29,138 nucleotides of DNA. It comes from Mesostigma viride. Taxonomy: Eukaryota; Streptophyta; Mesostigmatophyceae; Mesostigmatales; Mesostigmataceae. The notes under the pieces are model-generated. The model was not told the origin of the DNA and made no database searches. It saw only the letters and a program-made list of their open reading frames with translations. Shown here piece by piece: positions 1 to 8,689 of the stretch. The number at the start of each line of letters is the position of its first letter. Within the stretch, counting starts at the first letter, position 1. The stretch is from assembly GCA_009746045.1 (NCBI GenBank), contig RPFO01002241.1:55001-84138 (forward strand), given 5' to 3'. Both the position numbers and the translations under genes were made by a program.

Positions 1-99
1 TGTTCGCCACCATGGCAGCTGCCAGCCTCCGGACGCTTATTAAGTTTCTAACCCCACGCCTTATGCAGGCACATTTCACCTGACTGTTGAGGGGCGGTC

Positions 100-610
100 T
101 AAGCATCACCTCACGGTTGGGGTCGGTTACGCACCCCATAGTGGTCTACCCTGGGCAGTTGGAACGCCAGAAGTTCTTCGAGGACTTGCATAGCCTTGAG
201 GGGGCCACCCCGGCCCGCCACTAGTTCTTGGTTATGCTGCTCGACACCAACGCAACGCTCCGGCCCCGTGCATGCGCACAGTGCTGGCAGTCGCTTGGCG
301 CCTGCCGGCACGCCAGCTAGTCGACAACACCTCCTTGTTTTCTGCCTTTTTGCGGGATAGCGGGATGGTTGATGTCAACTGCCACTTCCAACGTCCCTCA
401 CAGGACTTGGTCACTTTTCGGGGCCCTTACGACCGTCAGGCCTGTCTGGACTACGTGGCCGGTGGTACGGCAGCCCAGGTGCACTTCGGTTCTGGATCAC
501 TATTTTACCCGAGTGTTCGACCCACCCACGGTATGCTCTGACCACCGGTTGGTGCATGCGACCATTCGGCTCCGGTTCCACGCCCCAGGGCGCCGCGCCC
601 AAGTGACCCG
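100..610 (+). pseudogene. LINE endonuclease (APE-like) remnant
   Basis: Short frame-shifted segments match the usual landmarks of LINE endonucleases. A GYAPHSG-like strand lies near 128-150, a MLLDTNA segment near 234-255 corresponds to the common LLGDFNA motif, a LVTFRGP...LDYV segment lies near 410-460, and SDHRLV at about 538-556 is the C-terminal SDH catalytic motif. At least two frame changes separate them. The part upstream of about position 100 is missing or unrecognisable. APE endonucleases nick target DNA to prime reverse transcription; this copy cannot do so because its frame is broken. Confidence 0.6.
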
Positions 611-1539
611 TCCTGACTGGTCTGTGCTACGCCCGTTCCATGGGGATCCCGAGGACTGGACGGACGTCGAGCGGAACAGGTGCCGACGGGAGTACATGGC
701 GGCCCTGGACGCCCAGGCGGACGTCGACGCGCTGGCCCACCAGGGTGCTCCCAACGGGGCGCGGGCTTTGCGGCCCGCGCCCCGTTGCTGGCGGCCCGGC
801 CCCTGCCGGTCATGCCCTGCCGACGCCCCGGCCCAGGCTATACCGCCAGGACCCCGGCCAAGGTCTTGGCCGCCCGGCACCGCCTCAAGCGTAACCGGGA
901 CCCGCTGCTGAAACCGGTGCTCAAGGCCGCCCTTGTGGAGGCCTACGCACACGCTCAGTACACAGAGGCGGCCCAGTGCATCGCCGATGCCAAGGCCTGC
1001 CAAGCTCGCAACCAGGGCAAGGACATGTGGTACCACCTCGACCGGCTCGGCGGCCGGCAGCAGCGCACCCCGGTGGCGCACACGGGGGACGGCACGGCGC
1101 CAGTCAGCCTTGACCGCTGGTAATTGGCCCACAATGTTTCCAGGACAGGTGCTTGCATGGGGCTCGCGCCCCCCCCCGGCCCGCCGCTTCACCCCGAGAC
1201 GGCCGCCTGTTGTTGCCGGTCGACCCCCCCCGCCGCCTGCGCCCCCCTCCTCGGCTGCGGACTACCAAACTTGTCCCCGCCGTGATCCTGGTCCTTCGAA
1301 GGAGCCGGCTGCCTTGCCACCAACGGCGTCGTCCACCCCTTCACTTTGGAGGAATTGGATGGCGCCCTTGCCTTGCCTGCGGTTCGACCCCGGCCCGGGC
1401 GGTCGTTGCCGACCACCTTTCTGTTGAGCTGCTGAAGACACCTGACCCGGCGGTGCGGGGAGCTTCTGCTGGCGTTCTGCAACCATCATGTCCTGCTCTC
1501 TAATGAGCCTCCACCTGCTGAGTGGCAGACGGCCATCCG

Positions 1540-2400
1540 CGTCATGCTGTACAAGAAGGGCTCTGCTGCTGCATGACCCCGGTAACTATCGGGGTGTCTG
1601 CCTCCAGAGCGCCGCGCTGAAGGTCTTCATGCGCATGATGCTGCACCGCCTCCGCGCCGCGCTGGACCCACAGTCCCACACCTGCATTGCATTGGGTGAG
1701 TCTCAGATGGGTTTCCGTCGTGGTTGTAACACTGTCATGGCTGTATTTGTCGCGCGCCGATTGATGGAGGAGGTGCGTCTCCTTTGCCCTGACGGTTTGC
1801 CGCTGGTAGACCTTCATTTTTGTTGACTATATCAAGAAGGCCTGTGACACGGTCCTCTGGATCGAGGCTCTTTGGGCCATCCTAGCTCTGGATCGGGTAC
1901 CACCAGCGTTTCTTGCTTAGTACCATTCGTCGACTGTATGAGGGCTCACAGGCAGTAGTGCGGACTGCGGAAGGCACCACCCCACCATTCCCCCTTATAA
2001 CCACGGGGTGTGGCAAGGTTGTGTTTACCGGCCCCCCGCCTGTCCCCATATCTTCTGATCATATCCGTTCCCATATCTGTTCATTATTGTCGTGGATCAT
2101 GTCATGCGCCGGGCACGTGCGCGCTTTACTGCTCTTAAGGGGTTCGAGCCCGGCTTGGATGTATCCTTAACGAGCGCGATCACGGCGGCGGTGGCCCTGG
2201 CTACCGCCTGTCCAACCTGATTTATGTGAATGATACCACCCTCATCGAGCGCCCCGAGCAAACTCAGACCTGGCTGGACTGTCTGGGCTTGGAGGCGCGC
2301 GGGCGGTGGGGTTGGAGATAAGTGTCAACACTGAGGCGATGGTGATTGGGGCTACCAGTTCGGTTGCCCGCCGCTGCCATGGCTGCTAGACGGGACAGAG
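1540..2400 (+). pseudogene. LINE reverse transcriptase remnant
   Basis: The finger region reads NYRGVCLQSAALKVFMRMM near 1580-1640, then QMGFRRGCNT near 1707-1735, both typical of LINE RT. After a frame change at about 1820, motif A reads FVDYIKKACDTV. Further on, a VWQGCVF-like motif B segment (near 2010-2030) is followed by YVND at 2223-2234, which sits where motif C (YxDD) should be and has Asn in place of the first catalytic Asp. Stops and frame changes occur throughout. The substitution and the stops together say the copy is dead. Confidence 0.68.
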
Positions 2401-2549
2401 GTCCCGTTCCGTGATTGCTTCAAACTGTTGGGGAGCATGCCCGCTCCCTGACACCGCCGACGATGTGCACATCTGCATCGGCCTGGCCTGGGCTAGGCAT
2501 CGTTCGCTCGAAACCTACTGGCACTCAAAGGGCCTAGGGGCGAGCACCG

Positions 2550-3105
2550 CAAGCGCATGCTCTTCAAGGTCCTCGTCCTCACGGTGCTTTCGCAAGGCGC
2601 CGAGGCGTGGACACTCACGGACACACTGGCGGCCAAGCTATAGACGGCACGGTTTACATGATGCTTGGACAGGTCCTGAATGTAGGGTTTTCCACGCATA
2701 GGTCATTAGAGTCTTTGTATCAGGGTATGCCTCACATTTCGGACGAGATTAGGCAGCGTACGATAGCATTTGTAGGACATCTTGCTCGCACCAGTCAGGT
2801 AGATACCGCCCTTGGTCTGGCCGGCCCCCAGCGGCTTGGCCAGCCAGGGCGGCACATCCTGACCTGGCCTGGCCCCAACGACATTTCCAGAAAGGTGGGT
2901 AAACCTGCTATGAACTACATCCAGATGTTGCTGGCCGACCTAGTGGTCCCAGCTCAATTTGAACACCGCATTCACTCCCTCTCTCTTTCTCGGACTGCTA
3001 TGCAGAACAAGAAGATCGAGGTGGCAGAAGATTGTCCAGGCTCACACGCCAGCCCCTGTGGGCAAGCCCCCTCCCCCCAAGCGGAAGGGGCGCTTTGCTG
3101 AGTAG
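2550..3105 (+). pseudogene. LINE C-terminal region remnant
   Basis: After the RT, segments reading MLFKVLVLTVLSQGAEAWTL (2558-2617), then IRQRTIAFVGHLART (about 2748-2793), resemble the region following the RT in many LINEs, where a conserved R.R...GH..R motif occurs. The longest intact piece is 2607-3101. Near 3015 the likely frame changes again and runs into a Pro/Lys/Arg-rich tail that stops at 3103-3105. No function beyond membership in the element is claimed. Confidence 0.5.
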
Positions 3106-4754
3106 TGTAGTTAGGATTTTCTAGACTAGATAGCTTAGAGTCAGCTTAGTTCGATTCCGCGGCTTCGCCCACCTCCACCCATCCAGCAAGGAAATGTGCT
3201 ACATGATCTCCCAACGGAGCCATGTTATAATTTAATTAAATTAAATTAAATTTAATTTAATGGAAAGCACGTTAATTATTACGTGAGCCAACTATGTATG
3301 CTCATCCATTCCACCCCATGTTCCCCTCCCACTGAGGACTTATGCTCCCGTGACGCAGTCACGTGTCTATCAATTGATTAATTGCTTAATTAACTATCAA
3401 GGAGACAACCAGCGCAGGCCAGAAATCGGGAGAATCCGGACCAATGGTGCTTAATTAATTATGTATGCATCATTGTCTTCCGCGACTCCCCAACAGTCCG
3501 AGTGCAAAAGGTTTGCAAGAAGTATAGCTTGTGTGCCATGCGTAGTGGCATGCCGCGACGTACTACATATCAAAGAGACAACCAGTGCAGGCCACGGAGT
3601 ACTACAGATGGAAAAATTAAATTATATCAACACAAGACAAATATAATTTATATCATTTAATAAAACAAGACGTGTTGGCAATAACTGCAGGATAATTCAG
3701 TAATTTTCTCCTTGAAACCCCCTTAAATAATTCAAGCAGGATTCAAGCCAAATAAGTCATTTCTTATTCATGCGGTCCCATTGGGGGATGCCCCGAAGGC
3801 TAGGGATGCATGTGTTCCTAAAGTGGCACTGGACCGGTTTCTACTTGTCTCACTTAATACACAGACAGTAGATGGCCAGTTGCCATCATATTGTTCCTAC
3901 CCTAGCCACTAGGAGACTTGTTTGTCTGTCCTCTCCTAGCAAAGTCCGGCCTCTACAAAGGGCTCCAGCTGTTCCAGGGATGTGCTAGCTGCTACTCTGC
4001 AGCTACTCTCACCATCCAAATTAATTATCATTCGGCCCACATACTCGATCAGGCTTGGCGAGCCTATATATCGAGGAAACAACCAGCGCAGGGCCTATAT
4101 ACACAGTGCCGCCCTGGCACACTGGCCGTTGATGGGAAATGAACCATGGTGGCTCATGCCACTTCGATCATGCTCGGACCACACATCCACCAAAACGCCA
4201 CTGTAGGCAGCATCATGGCATGGCCACAAGAACAAGCTCGCAAGCCAACCTACTTATAAAATACAGATGACCACCCGAGTGACCAGCCGAATGAATCATC
4301 ATTGACCGCACCCTCTGTGAATGCTGCGCGTGAAACACAGCGGCGGCATCACTGCATGCCACTCCCAAAGCGTGGGAGCGACTTGTATACAAGCTGACCT
4401 GGCTTGGCGATGACACGGTACACATAAGCCGGTAGTCAACCGTTGCCGGAATCCGCCCAGGCAGCCTCGGCCCCCCTTGCCAGAAGTGTCCCAGGGGAAA
4501 GTCTCCAGCTTACCTCTCTCAGGACTATCGAATTATGTACAGAATGGGTGGGCTGGCAACCGAAGTTCTATTCGCTTTTGCTTCAAGAGACGGGACTGCA
4601 CGTCTCAGCATTGCCTTTCCACCATGGCCCCCGGCCCCCTAAAGGGGGGGAAGGAATGAAGTCACAAAGGGCCAGGCTCAGGTGCCTGCTTGTGCCGAGG
4701 ATGACCGTGTTTAGACTGGCACTGCAACGTTTAGGCACCAGTGATCATCACCGC
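3106..4754. other. AT-rich intergenic stretch, no gene recognised
   Basis: No reading frame here looks coding on either strand. The composition drops to AT-rich, including a TTAA-type low-complexity run at about 3225-3260 and several TTAATTAA-like islands to 3460. A short motif recurs three times (listed separately). A palindrome-like GTGACGCAGTCAC lies at 3350-3362. Two imperfect copies of a GGCTGGCAGCGTAACGTTTA-like segment lie at about 4712-4732 and 4757-4777, the second being the end of the TPR gene. Confidence 0.6.
3395..4095 (+). repeat. Short dispersed motif in three copies
   Basis: The motif GAGACAACCAGCGCAGGCC occurs at 3402-3420, as GAGACAACCAGTGCAGGCC at 3575-3593, and as GAAACAACCAGCGCAGGGCC at 4076-4095. 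All three are preceded by a TATC-A/G-A context, so the shared unit is about 26 bases. The copies are all in the same orientation and are not evenly spaced. Origin unknown: it could be the remains of a longer duplicated sequence or a binding site. Confidence 0.7.
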
Positions 4755-5840
4755 TTAGGCTGGCAGCGTAACGTTTACGCCAACGCTGGACTGCCCCGTT
4801 CCACCCCCAGCCATGCGGCTGCTGACTCCACTCTCATAACGCTCCTTCATCGCCCACACCGCCTCCAGGTTGCGCCGGAATCCCTGCGTGTGGTGGTGCT
4901 CCTCCCCCAAAGTCGCCGTTGCGATGGCGATGGCACGTTTGCAAGCATACTCCGCCTCCCAGAAACGGTTGGCGTGCGCGAGGCTCTCCGCGAGGAAGTT
5001 GAGGGCAGCCGCCACGGAAGGGTGTCTCTTACCCACCTGGCAGGAAAGGATGCCCACGAGGTGCTGGAAGTGCTTGATGGCTTCCTTGAAACGGCCCTCT
5101 GAGCGGTAGTACCTGGCGAGAGCTAGCAGGGACTCGGCAACTTCCAACTCGGCACCAGGGGATTCCTGTCGAACGCGAAGGACCAGCTGAAAGACCATTT
5201 CTACCTCGGGCGCACACGAATGACCGTTGCCCGAAACAACTTTGCAGTTTTGCAGCCGCTCGCCCAGGGCGTGCAGCGCAGACGCGCACTGACGGACGTC
5301 GTTCTGGGAAGAGGCAATCGACTCGCGACATTTAACCAATAAAGGCAAGACGTACTCCACAGGCAGCTTGGAGCGGCCCGCATTTACGCTGGCTTCGATC
5401 ATGTCAAGGACATTGACCATGGCCGGCCTACCTGCGGCATCGGCGTATGCACGCACTCCTGAAAAACACTTGGGAGAGACGCAGTCAGATACGCTGTTGG
5501 GAGAGTCGCAATCAGAAAGCTCAATCACTCGAGTGCATTGGTTACTCGAATCGAATTGGGTGGAGATGTTCGCTGGGGCGTGCGGCTGGGCCTGCAAAGG
5601 GGCTGCTAGATGGCATTCAAAGGAAGCCACCGCGAAAGGGGCCGATGCCGCCCATCCTCCGTTTTGAGCACCGGAAGGGTGAACCCAATTTCGGCCACGA
5701 GTGCTTGGAGATTCCGTGCCCACTTCGTTGTAGCTGAGGCCACTAGCGGTACGCATGAAGCGCCACGACTGTACACGTTTCGGGGAATTTGATGACTGCC
5801 TTTGGAGTGAGTGTCTTGGGCTAGATGACCCGCTGCCCAT
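4755..5840 (-). CDS. TPR protein with kinesin-light-chain-like repeats
   Basis: An uninterrupted 361-residue frame. The first 150 residues are Ser/Pro-rich and low in recognisable structure. The C-terminal third contains tetratricopeptide repeats of the 42-residue kinesin-light-chain type: about residues 237-268 (ALARYYRSEGRFKEAIKHFQ), then 273-312 (HPSVAAALNFLAESLAHANR onward), with a partial third to about 330. TPRs are protein-binding helical scaffolds; the partner cannot be told. The chosen start gives MGSGSS, which fits an N-myristoylation signal (Gly2, Ser6), so membrane association is possible; this is inference. The frame ends with TAA at 4755-4757. It lies between mobile elements with no neighbour of related function. 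Intron-free here, although extra exons cannot be excluded. Confidence 0.72.
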   Translation of the reverse strand: MGSGSSSPRHSLQRQSSNSPKRVQSWRFMRTASGLSYNEVGTESPSTRGRNWVHPSGAQNGGWAASAPFAVASFECHLAAPLQAQPHAPANISTQFDSSNQCTRVIELSDCDSPNSVSDCVSPKCFSGVRAYADAAGRPAMVNVLDMIEASVNAGRSKLPVEYVLPLLVKCRESIASSQNDVRQCASALHALGERLQNCKVVSGNGHSCAPEVEMVFQLVLRVRQESPGAELEVAESLLALARYYRSEGRFKEAIKHFQHLVGILSCQVGKRHPSVAAALNFLAESLAHANRFWEAEYACKRAIAIATATLGEEHHHTQGFRRNLEAVWAMKERYESGVSSRMAGGGTGQSSVGVNVTLPA

Positions 5841-6776
5841 TGCGGTGAAAACCGTGCCTGGGATGTGCTCAGATTAATCGGCACTTGGGGTTGGGCGCCG
5901 CAAGAAAGAAAGCTTGGTTTCCGGTCAATTGTTGGAACGGAGCGGTCCAGGTCTCCAGACGTCGCAATGTTGATGTAATCACGTAAATTTAGGCCGGTTG
6001 TACCCTCGAAATGGTCACGTCCTTCGGCGTTTGCACTCTGTCACAGACTGCAGAGGCGAAAAGCACGGCGTAAGGGTGGCTGCGGCATGTCGTCTTGGCA
6101 CAACGCCAAGTGCGAGCGATTGGCACGTGTCTGGACCCATTCCTTTTCTGTAGCACCACGTTCAGAATTTTTGCCGCTAAAAGGCGCCGACAGTCCCGTG
6201 TGAGACCTTCGGTTCAGATGATGTAATTTATGCCAGGTATCAGATCGAGTCAAGTAACTCAAGTTCTTAGCGCAGTTATCACCATCCAGTGCAATTGCAC
6301 AATTATGTTGATCTACAGTGCTGTAAGCGGAACCACCCACACACAATTATGTTGATCTGCAAGGGATCAGAGGCGCGCGGTGTCGCGCTGGGCAAGCTTG
6401 CCCCAGGAGAAATGTACCGCCGCAACTTTAAGCCGAGTGAACAGTATTCGCACGTACCTCTGTAATAATAGCTACACCCATAAGGTCACTGGTCTGTGGT
6501 CCGCGAGTTCGTTTCAGTCAGCATCAGCAATAATGAGCGAGGTCGCTAGTTTCCCTGGTTTGCCGACATGTCCAGCTGTCCAGCTTACCAGGACCGTACA
6601 CATCCTGTAGTTATAACTGCCAGAACCCGTGTCCCCCAGTGTCCCCCCCACGCCATGGCCTTGGTCCGACATTCGACAACCAGTCAGTCCTACAGTAGTG
6701 ACTACAGTAGCTGTTCCCACGGTCATCCATGCCCAGAATGGGGTCCCAACGACCCAGGCTCCTCTGGCAGAGCACA
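5841..6776. other. Intergenic stretch, no gene recognised
   Basis: I see no convincing coding frame. A 17-base segment CACAATTATGTTGATCT occurs twice, at 6298-6314 and 6341-6357. From about 6630 to 6800 a short plus-strand frame is rich in Pro, Thr and Val and could be a coding fragment, but it has no recognisable domain. The 5' regulatory region of the minus-strand TPR gene would lie in the first few hundred bases; no specific promoter element was identified. Confidence 0.5.
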
Positions 6777-7066
6777 TTTCGAAGATTTTGCGAACCGGAT
6801 ACACTGGTACACAGGGACAGCGGGAAGGGGAGTTGCGAACGGCGGGGAGACGGCCTGAACCAATTGGACGAGGATGAGAGGACGGAGCTGAAATTCGACT
6901 TTATCCCTGGCTTATCCTTATGAGGGGAGGGTTAAGGTTCACATTAATTTCGAAGATTTGCGAACCGGATCCACTGGTACACAGGGACAGCGGGAAGGGG
7001 AGTTGCGAACGGCGGGGAGACGGCCTGAACCAATTGGAAATCCTATGAGGGGAGGGTGAAGGTTCA
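6777..7066 (+). repeat. Tandem direct duplication abutting the 5' LTR
   Basis: Copy 1 is 6777-6942 and copy 2 is 6948-7066. Both start TTTCGAAGAT, share a nearly identical block of about 90 bases ending CAATTGGA, and end GAGGGGAGGG then AAGGTTCA. Copy 2 lacks about 45 bases found in copy 1 after CAATTGGA. The LTR begins at the base following copy 2. Copy 1 therefore shows roughly what the unoccupied sequence looked like on the left of the insertion. Confidence 0.85.
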
Positions 7067-7639
7067 TGTTACGTCGCGTAACAATTCGTTGTAGTTACGG
7101 ACGTAAATTAGGTCCTTTGCCTCGGTTGTCCCTAGGTTTACGTTTAGGCTCCTACCGGGACATTATTGTCCTCGTAACAGTACTGTGGTACATTGGGTGC
7201 CGTTGGGCGCCGCGCCGCGTACTTTACTAGTGGTCCTGATCCTGTGGTAGAATGTAGTGGACCAGCGTGCATCAGTAGATTTAGTGGACCAGCGTGCACC
7301 TGTAGGCGAGGGCCATGTCGGCCCGAGCGTGTTGGACCGTTGGTGACCATTTATGCGCGTTCTACCCCTTGTGTGTGCACTCGGCGTGTGTTAAGTGAAT
7401 TGACACATTTAGGCTTGGGTCACGGCAGTGTAGTTGTGTTTCCTTCCTCTATTCCTGGAGTAAACGGGTTTTGATAAATGGTTGTATGGCGTATTATAGT
7501 AACACTTACGTTAATGCATTGAGATCAGCTCCGTCACGTTCGTCTTTCGCCAGAGGGTTAAGTAGAGGAGGCCTGACCAGTTTAGGTAGTATCAGGCCCA
7601 TTAGAGGTAGAGGTGGAGGTAGATATCCGCGGCGTAACA
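7067..7639 (+). repeat. 5' LTR, 573 bp
   Basis: Begins TGTTACG and ends CGTAACA, a 7-base terminal inverted repeat with the canonical TG...CA ends. It matches 17294-17866 over its full length; the only difference I found is T at 7500 against C at 17727. Inside it, TAGTGGACCAGCGTGCA is repeated directly at 7255-7271 and 7282-7298, which could be an enhancer-type element. The first 17 bases, TGTTACGTCGCGTAACA, form their own inverted repeat. I could not place the transcription start or the R region from sequence alone. Confidence 0.95.
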
Positions 7640-7845
7640 ATGGTTCCGGAGGAACTTCAGTAGGTAGTGAACGAGACGACTATCCCTTGCCACATACACC
7701 TTTTCAAGACCCCTTCCGCGTCCAGGAACAAGAAGTCGACACTTCCTTGATAGGTAATGGGCGGGTCGCCTTCAAGCTAGGAGCGTCGTGCTGCCCGTTT
7801 CGGGACACGCTTTACCTAGAAGCTAGACCTGCTCACAGCGGATAA
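7471..7845 (+). CDS. Arg/Gly-rich ORF running from the LTR into the leader
   Basis: A 124-codon frame starts inside the 5' LTR (ATG at 7471), crosses the LTR end and the primer-site candidate, and stops at 7843-7845. Residues about 28-55 are rich in Arg, Gly and Ser, including RGRGGGRYPRRN, an RGG-box-like composition. Its codon choice (AGA, TTA, GTA, GGT) resembles that of pol. The 3' LTR contains the same start, and there the frame runs on into the flank and stops at 17925. It would be the first ORF of the genomic RNA only if transcription starts upstream of 7471. It could equally be a chance frame; no homolog recognised. Confidence 0.3.
   Translation: MINGCMAYYSNTYVNALRSAPSRSSFARGLSRGGLTSLGSIRPIRGRGGGRYPRRNNGSGGTSVGSERDDYPLPHTPFQDPFRVQEQEVDTSLIGNGRVAFKLGASCCPFRDTLYLEARPAHSG
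7641..7655 (+). other. Primer-binding-site candidate
   Basis: One base after the LTR the sequence reads TGGTTCCGGAGG, starting with the TGG that pairs with the CCA end of a tRNA, at the expected place. I could not match it to a particular tRNA. Bases 7643-7655 (GTTCCGGAGGAAC) also form a perfect 5-bp hairpin with a 3-base loop, so a non-standard or self-priming mechanism is an alternative. Confidence 0.5.
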
Positions 7846-8172
7846 ATCCTTTCGTAGTTAGCCTGTCCTTCGCCTTGTTTTCCTGCTTACGGTTGTTTCC
7901 TGCCTTAGATAGGGGAGTATTACTGTTCGGAGACGATTAGCGTCGCAGTACCTACACCTTTTTCCTTGTGCTGCTGCTTTATTAGACGGCCGCACCCGCA
8001 GAGTTACGGGGCGCTGTGTTAGGACGAGCGCTGGGATATCCGGCCGCTGACTTAGGACGAGAGCTGGAAACTCCCGCCCTCCTTCTTCTTTCGGTGATCC
8101 AGATCGTCAAGCTAAGTCGCCTACCCCTACCTCGTCTAGCTTGACATCACAAGACACGCCAGGTGAGTTATC
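7656..8172 (+). other. Untranslated leader of the retrotransposon
   Basis: Between the primer-site candidate and the first clear ORF lie about 500 bases. They hold the end of the Arg/Gly-rich frame (to 7845) and otherwise no convincing coding frame. This is where packaging and dimerisation signals would be expected; none was identified. A strong splice donor lies at its end. Confidence 0.5.
8160..8168 (+). promoter_or_regulatory. Splice donor candidate CAG|GTGAGT
   Basis: CAGGTGAGT is a perfect match to the eukaryotic 5' splice-site consensus, with the cut after 8162, ten bases before the ATG of the first internal ORF. Paired with the acceptor at 14630 it would remove the small ORF, gag and pol and join the leader directly to the 3' ORF, as retroviruses do for env mRNA. 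The sequence match is direct; use of the site is inference. Confidence 0.5.
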
Positions 8173-8565
8173 ATGAGTCAACGTCGTGTTTTTACTGCGC
8201 CTTCCCATTCATCTAGTGATAATAGTTTAGCTAAGTATTACGTAGTTATTACCCCTCAATGGTCAGCCATTTTCCTCTCTTGGTCAGATGCTAGGAAGAT
8301 AGTGCAAAACCGTACATATAATGTAATTAGGTATAAGAAATTTGTTACCTTCGAGGAAGCTCAACAATTCCTTATAGACCATAGCGTATCAGATCTAGGC
8401 CTACACGTACGTTCTACTCCTCATGGTCGCCCTCCTGTAGAAGCTCTAGATTTTGCTACCCCTCCTTCGTCTCCCCCTAAGAGGGCTGCATCCTCATCTA
8501 GCTTAGATACTCCTCTCACCTTGGAATTCGGTTCCCTATCCATTACTGTTGTTAAAAAGGACTGA
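8173..8565 (+). CDS. Small pre-gag ORF with RNase H1 N-terminal / viroplasmin-like domain
   Basis: An intact 130-residue frame. Residues 22-68 follow the pattern of the hybrid-binding domain found at the N terminus of eukaryotic RNase H1 and in caulimovirus viroplasmin: YYVV, then IFLSWSDARKIV (Trp37), then YKKFVTFEEAQQFL (Lys55, Lys56, Phe57, Glu62, Ala63). In RNase H1 this small fold binds RNA/DNA hybrids and double-stranded RNA. The remainder, residues 75-130, is Ser/Pro-rich with a KR pair, probably disordered. There is no catalytic RNase H domain; the element's own RNase H lies in pol. A role in reverse-transcription complexes or RNA binding is inference. The ORF precedes gag by about 120 bases and is not fused to it. 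Confidence 0.78.
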   Translation: MSQRRVFTAPSHSSSDNSLAKYYVVITPQWSAIFLSWSDARKIVQNRTYNVIRYKKFVTFEEAQQFLIDHSVSDLGLHVRSTPHGRPPVEALDFATPPSSPPKRAASSSSLDTPLTLEFGSLSITVVKKD

Positions 8566-8689
8566 TTTAAATTGTTCCTTTCTTTTAAGCCATTAAAATC
8601 TTTTCCTTTTCTTTCCTTGCCTTATATTAGGCCTTGTCCTTTATCCTTGTTGCTTTCAGTTAGATTTTTGATCATTTACTTAAACAAAA

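Larger units (their letters stand above)
1..3105 (+). mobile_element. Decayed non-LTR (LINE) retrotransposon, 5' end outside the window
   Basis: Read in order, this stretch gives remnants of an APE-type endonuclease (about 100-610), a reverse transcriptase (about 1540-2400) and a long C-terminal region ending at a TAG at 3103-3105. Every domain is split over several frames with internal stops, so no protein can be made as it stands. The order EN-RT-C-terminal region is that of APE-class LINEs. I see neither a poly(A) tail nor a target-site duplication after 3105, so the 3' boundary is set by the last stop codon and the true element may run further. The clade was not assigned. Confidence 0.72.

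Noticed and set aside
2140-2160. GGTTCGAGCCC resembling a tRNA B box
   Set aside because: It lies inside LINE RT coding sequence (LKGFEPG), with no A box or cloverleaf around it.
4443-5109. Plus-strand frames opposite the TPR gene
   Set aside because: Shadows of the minus-strand gene, whose TPR pattern is recognisable.
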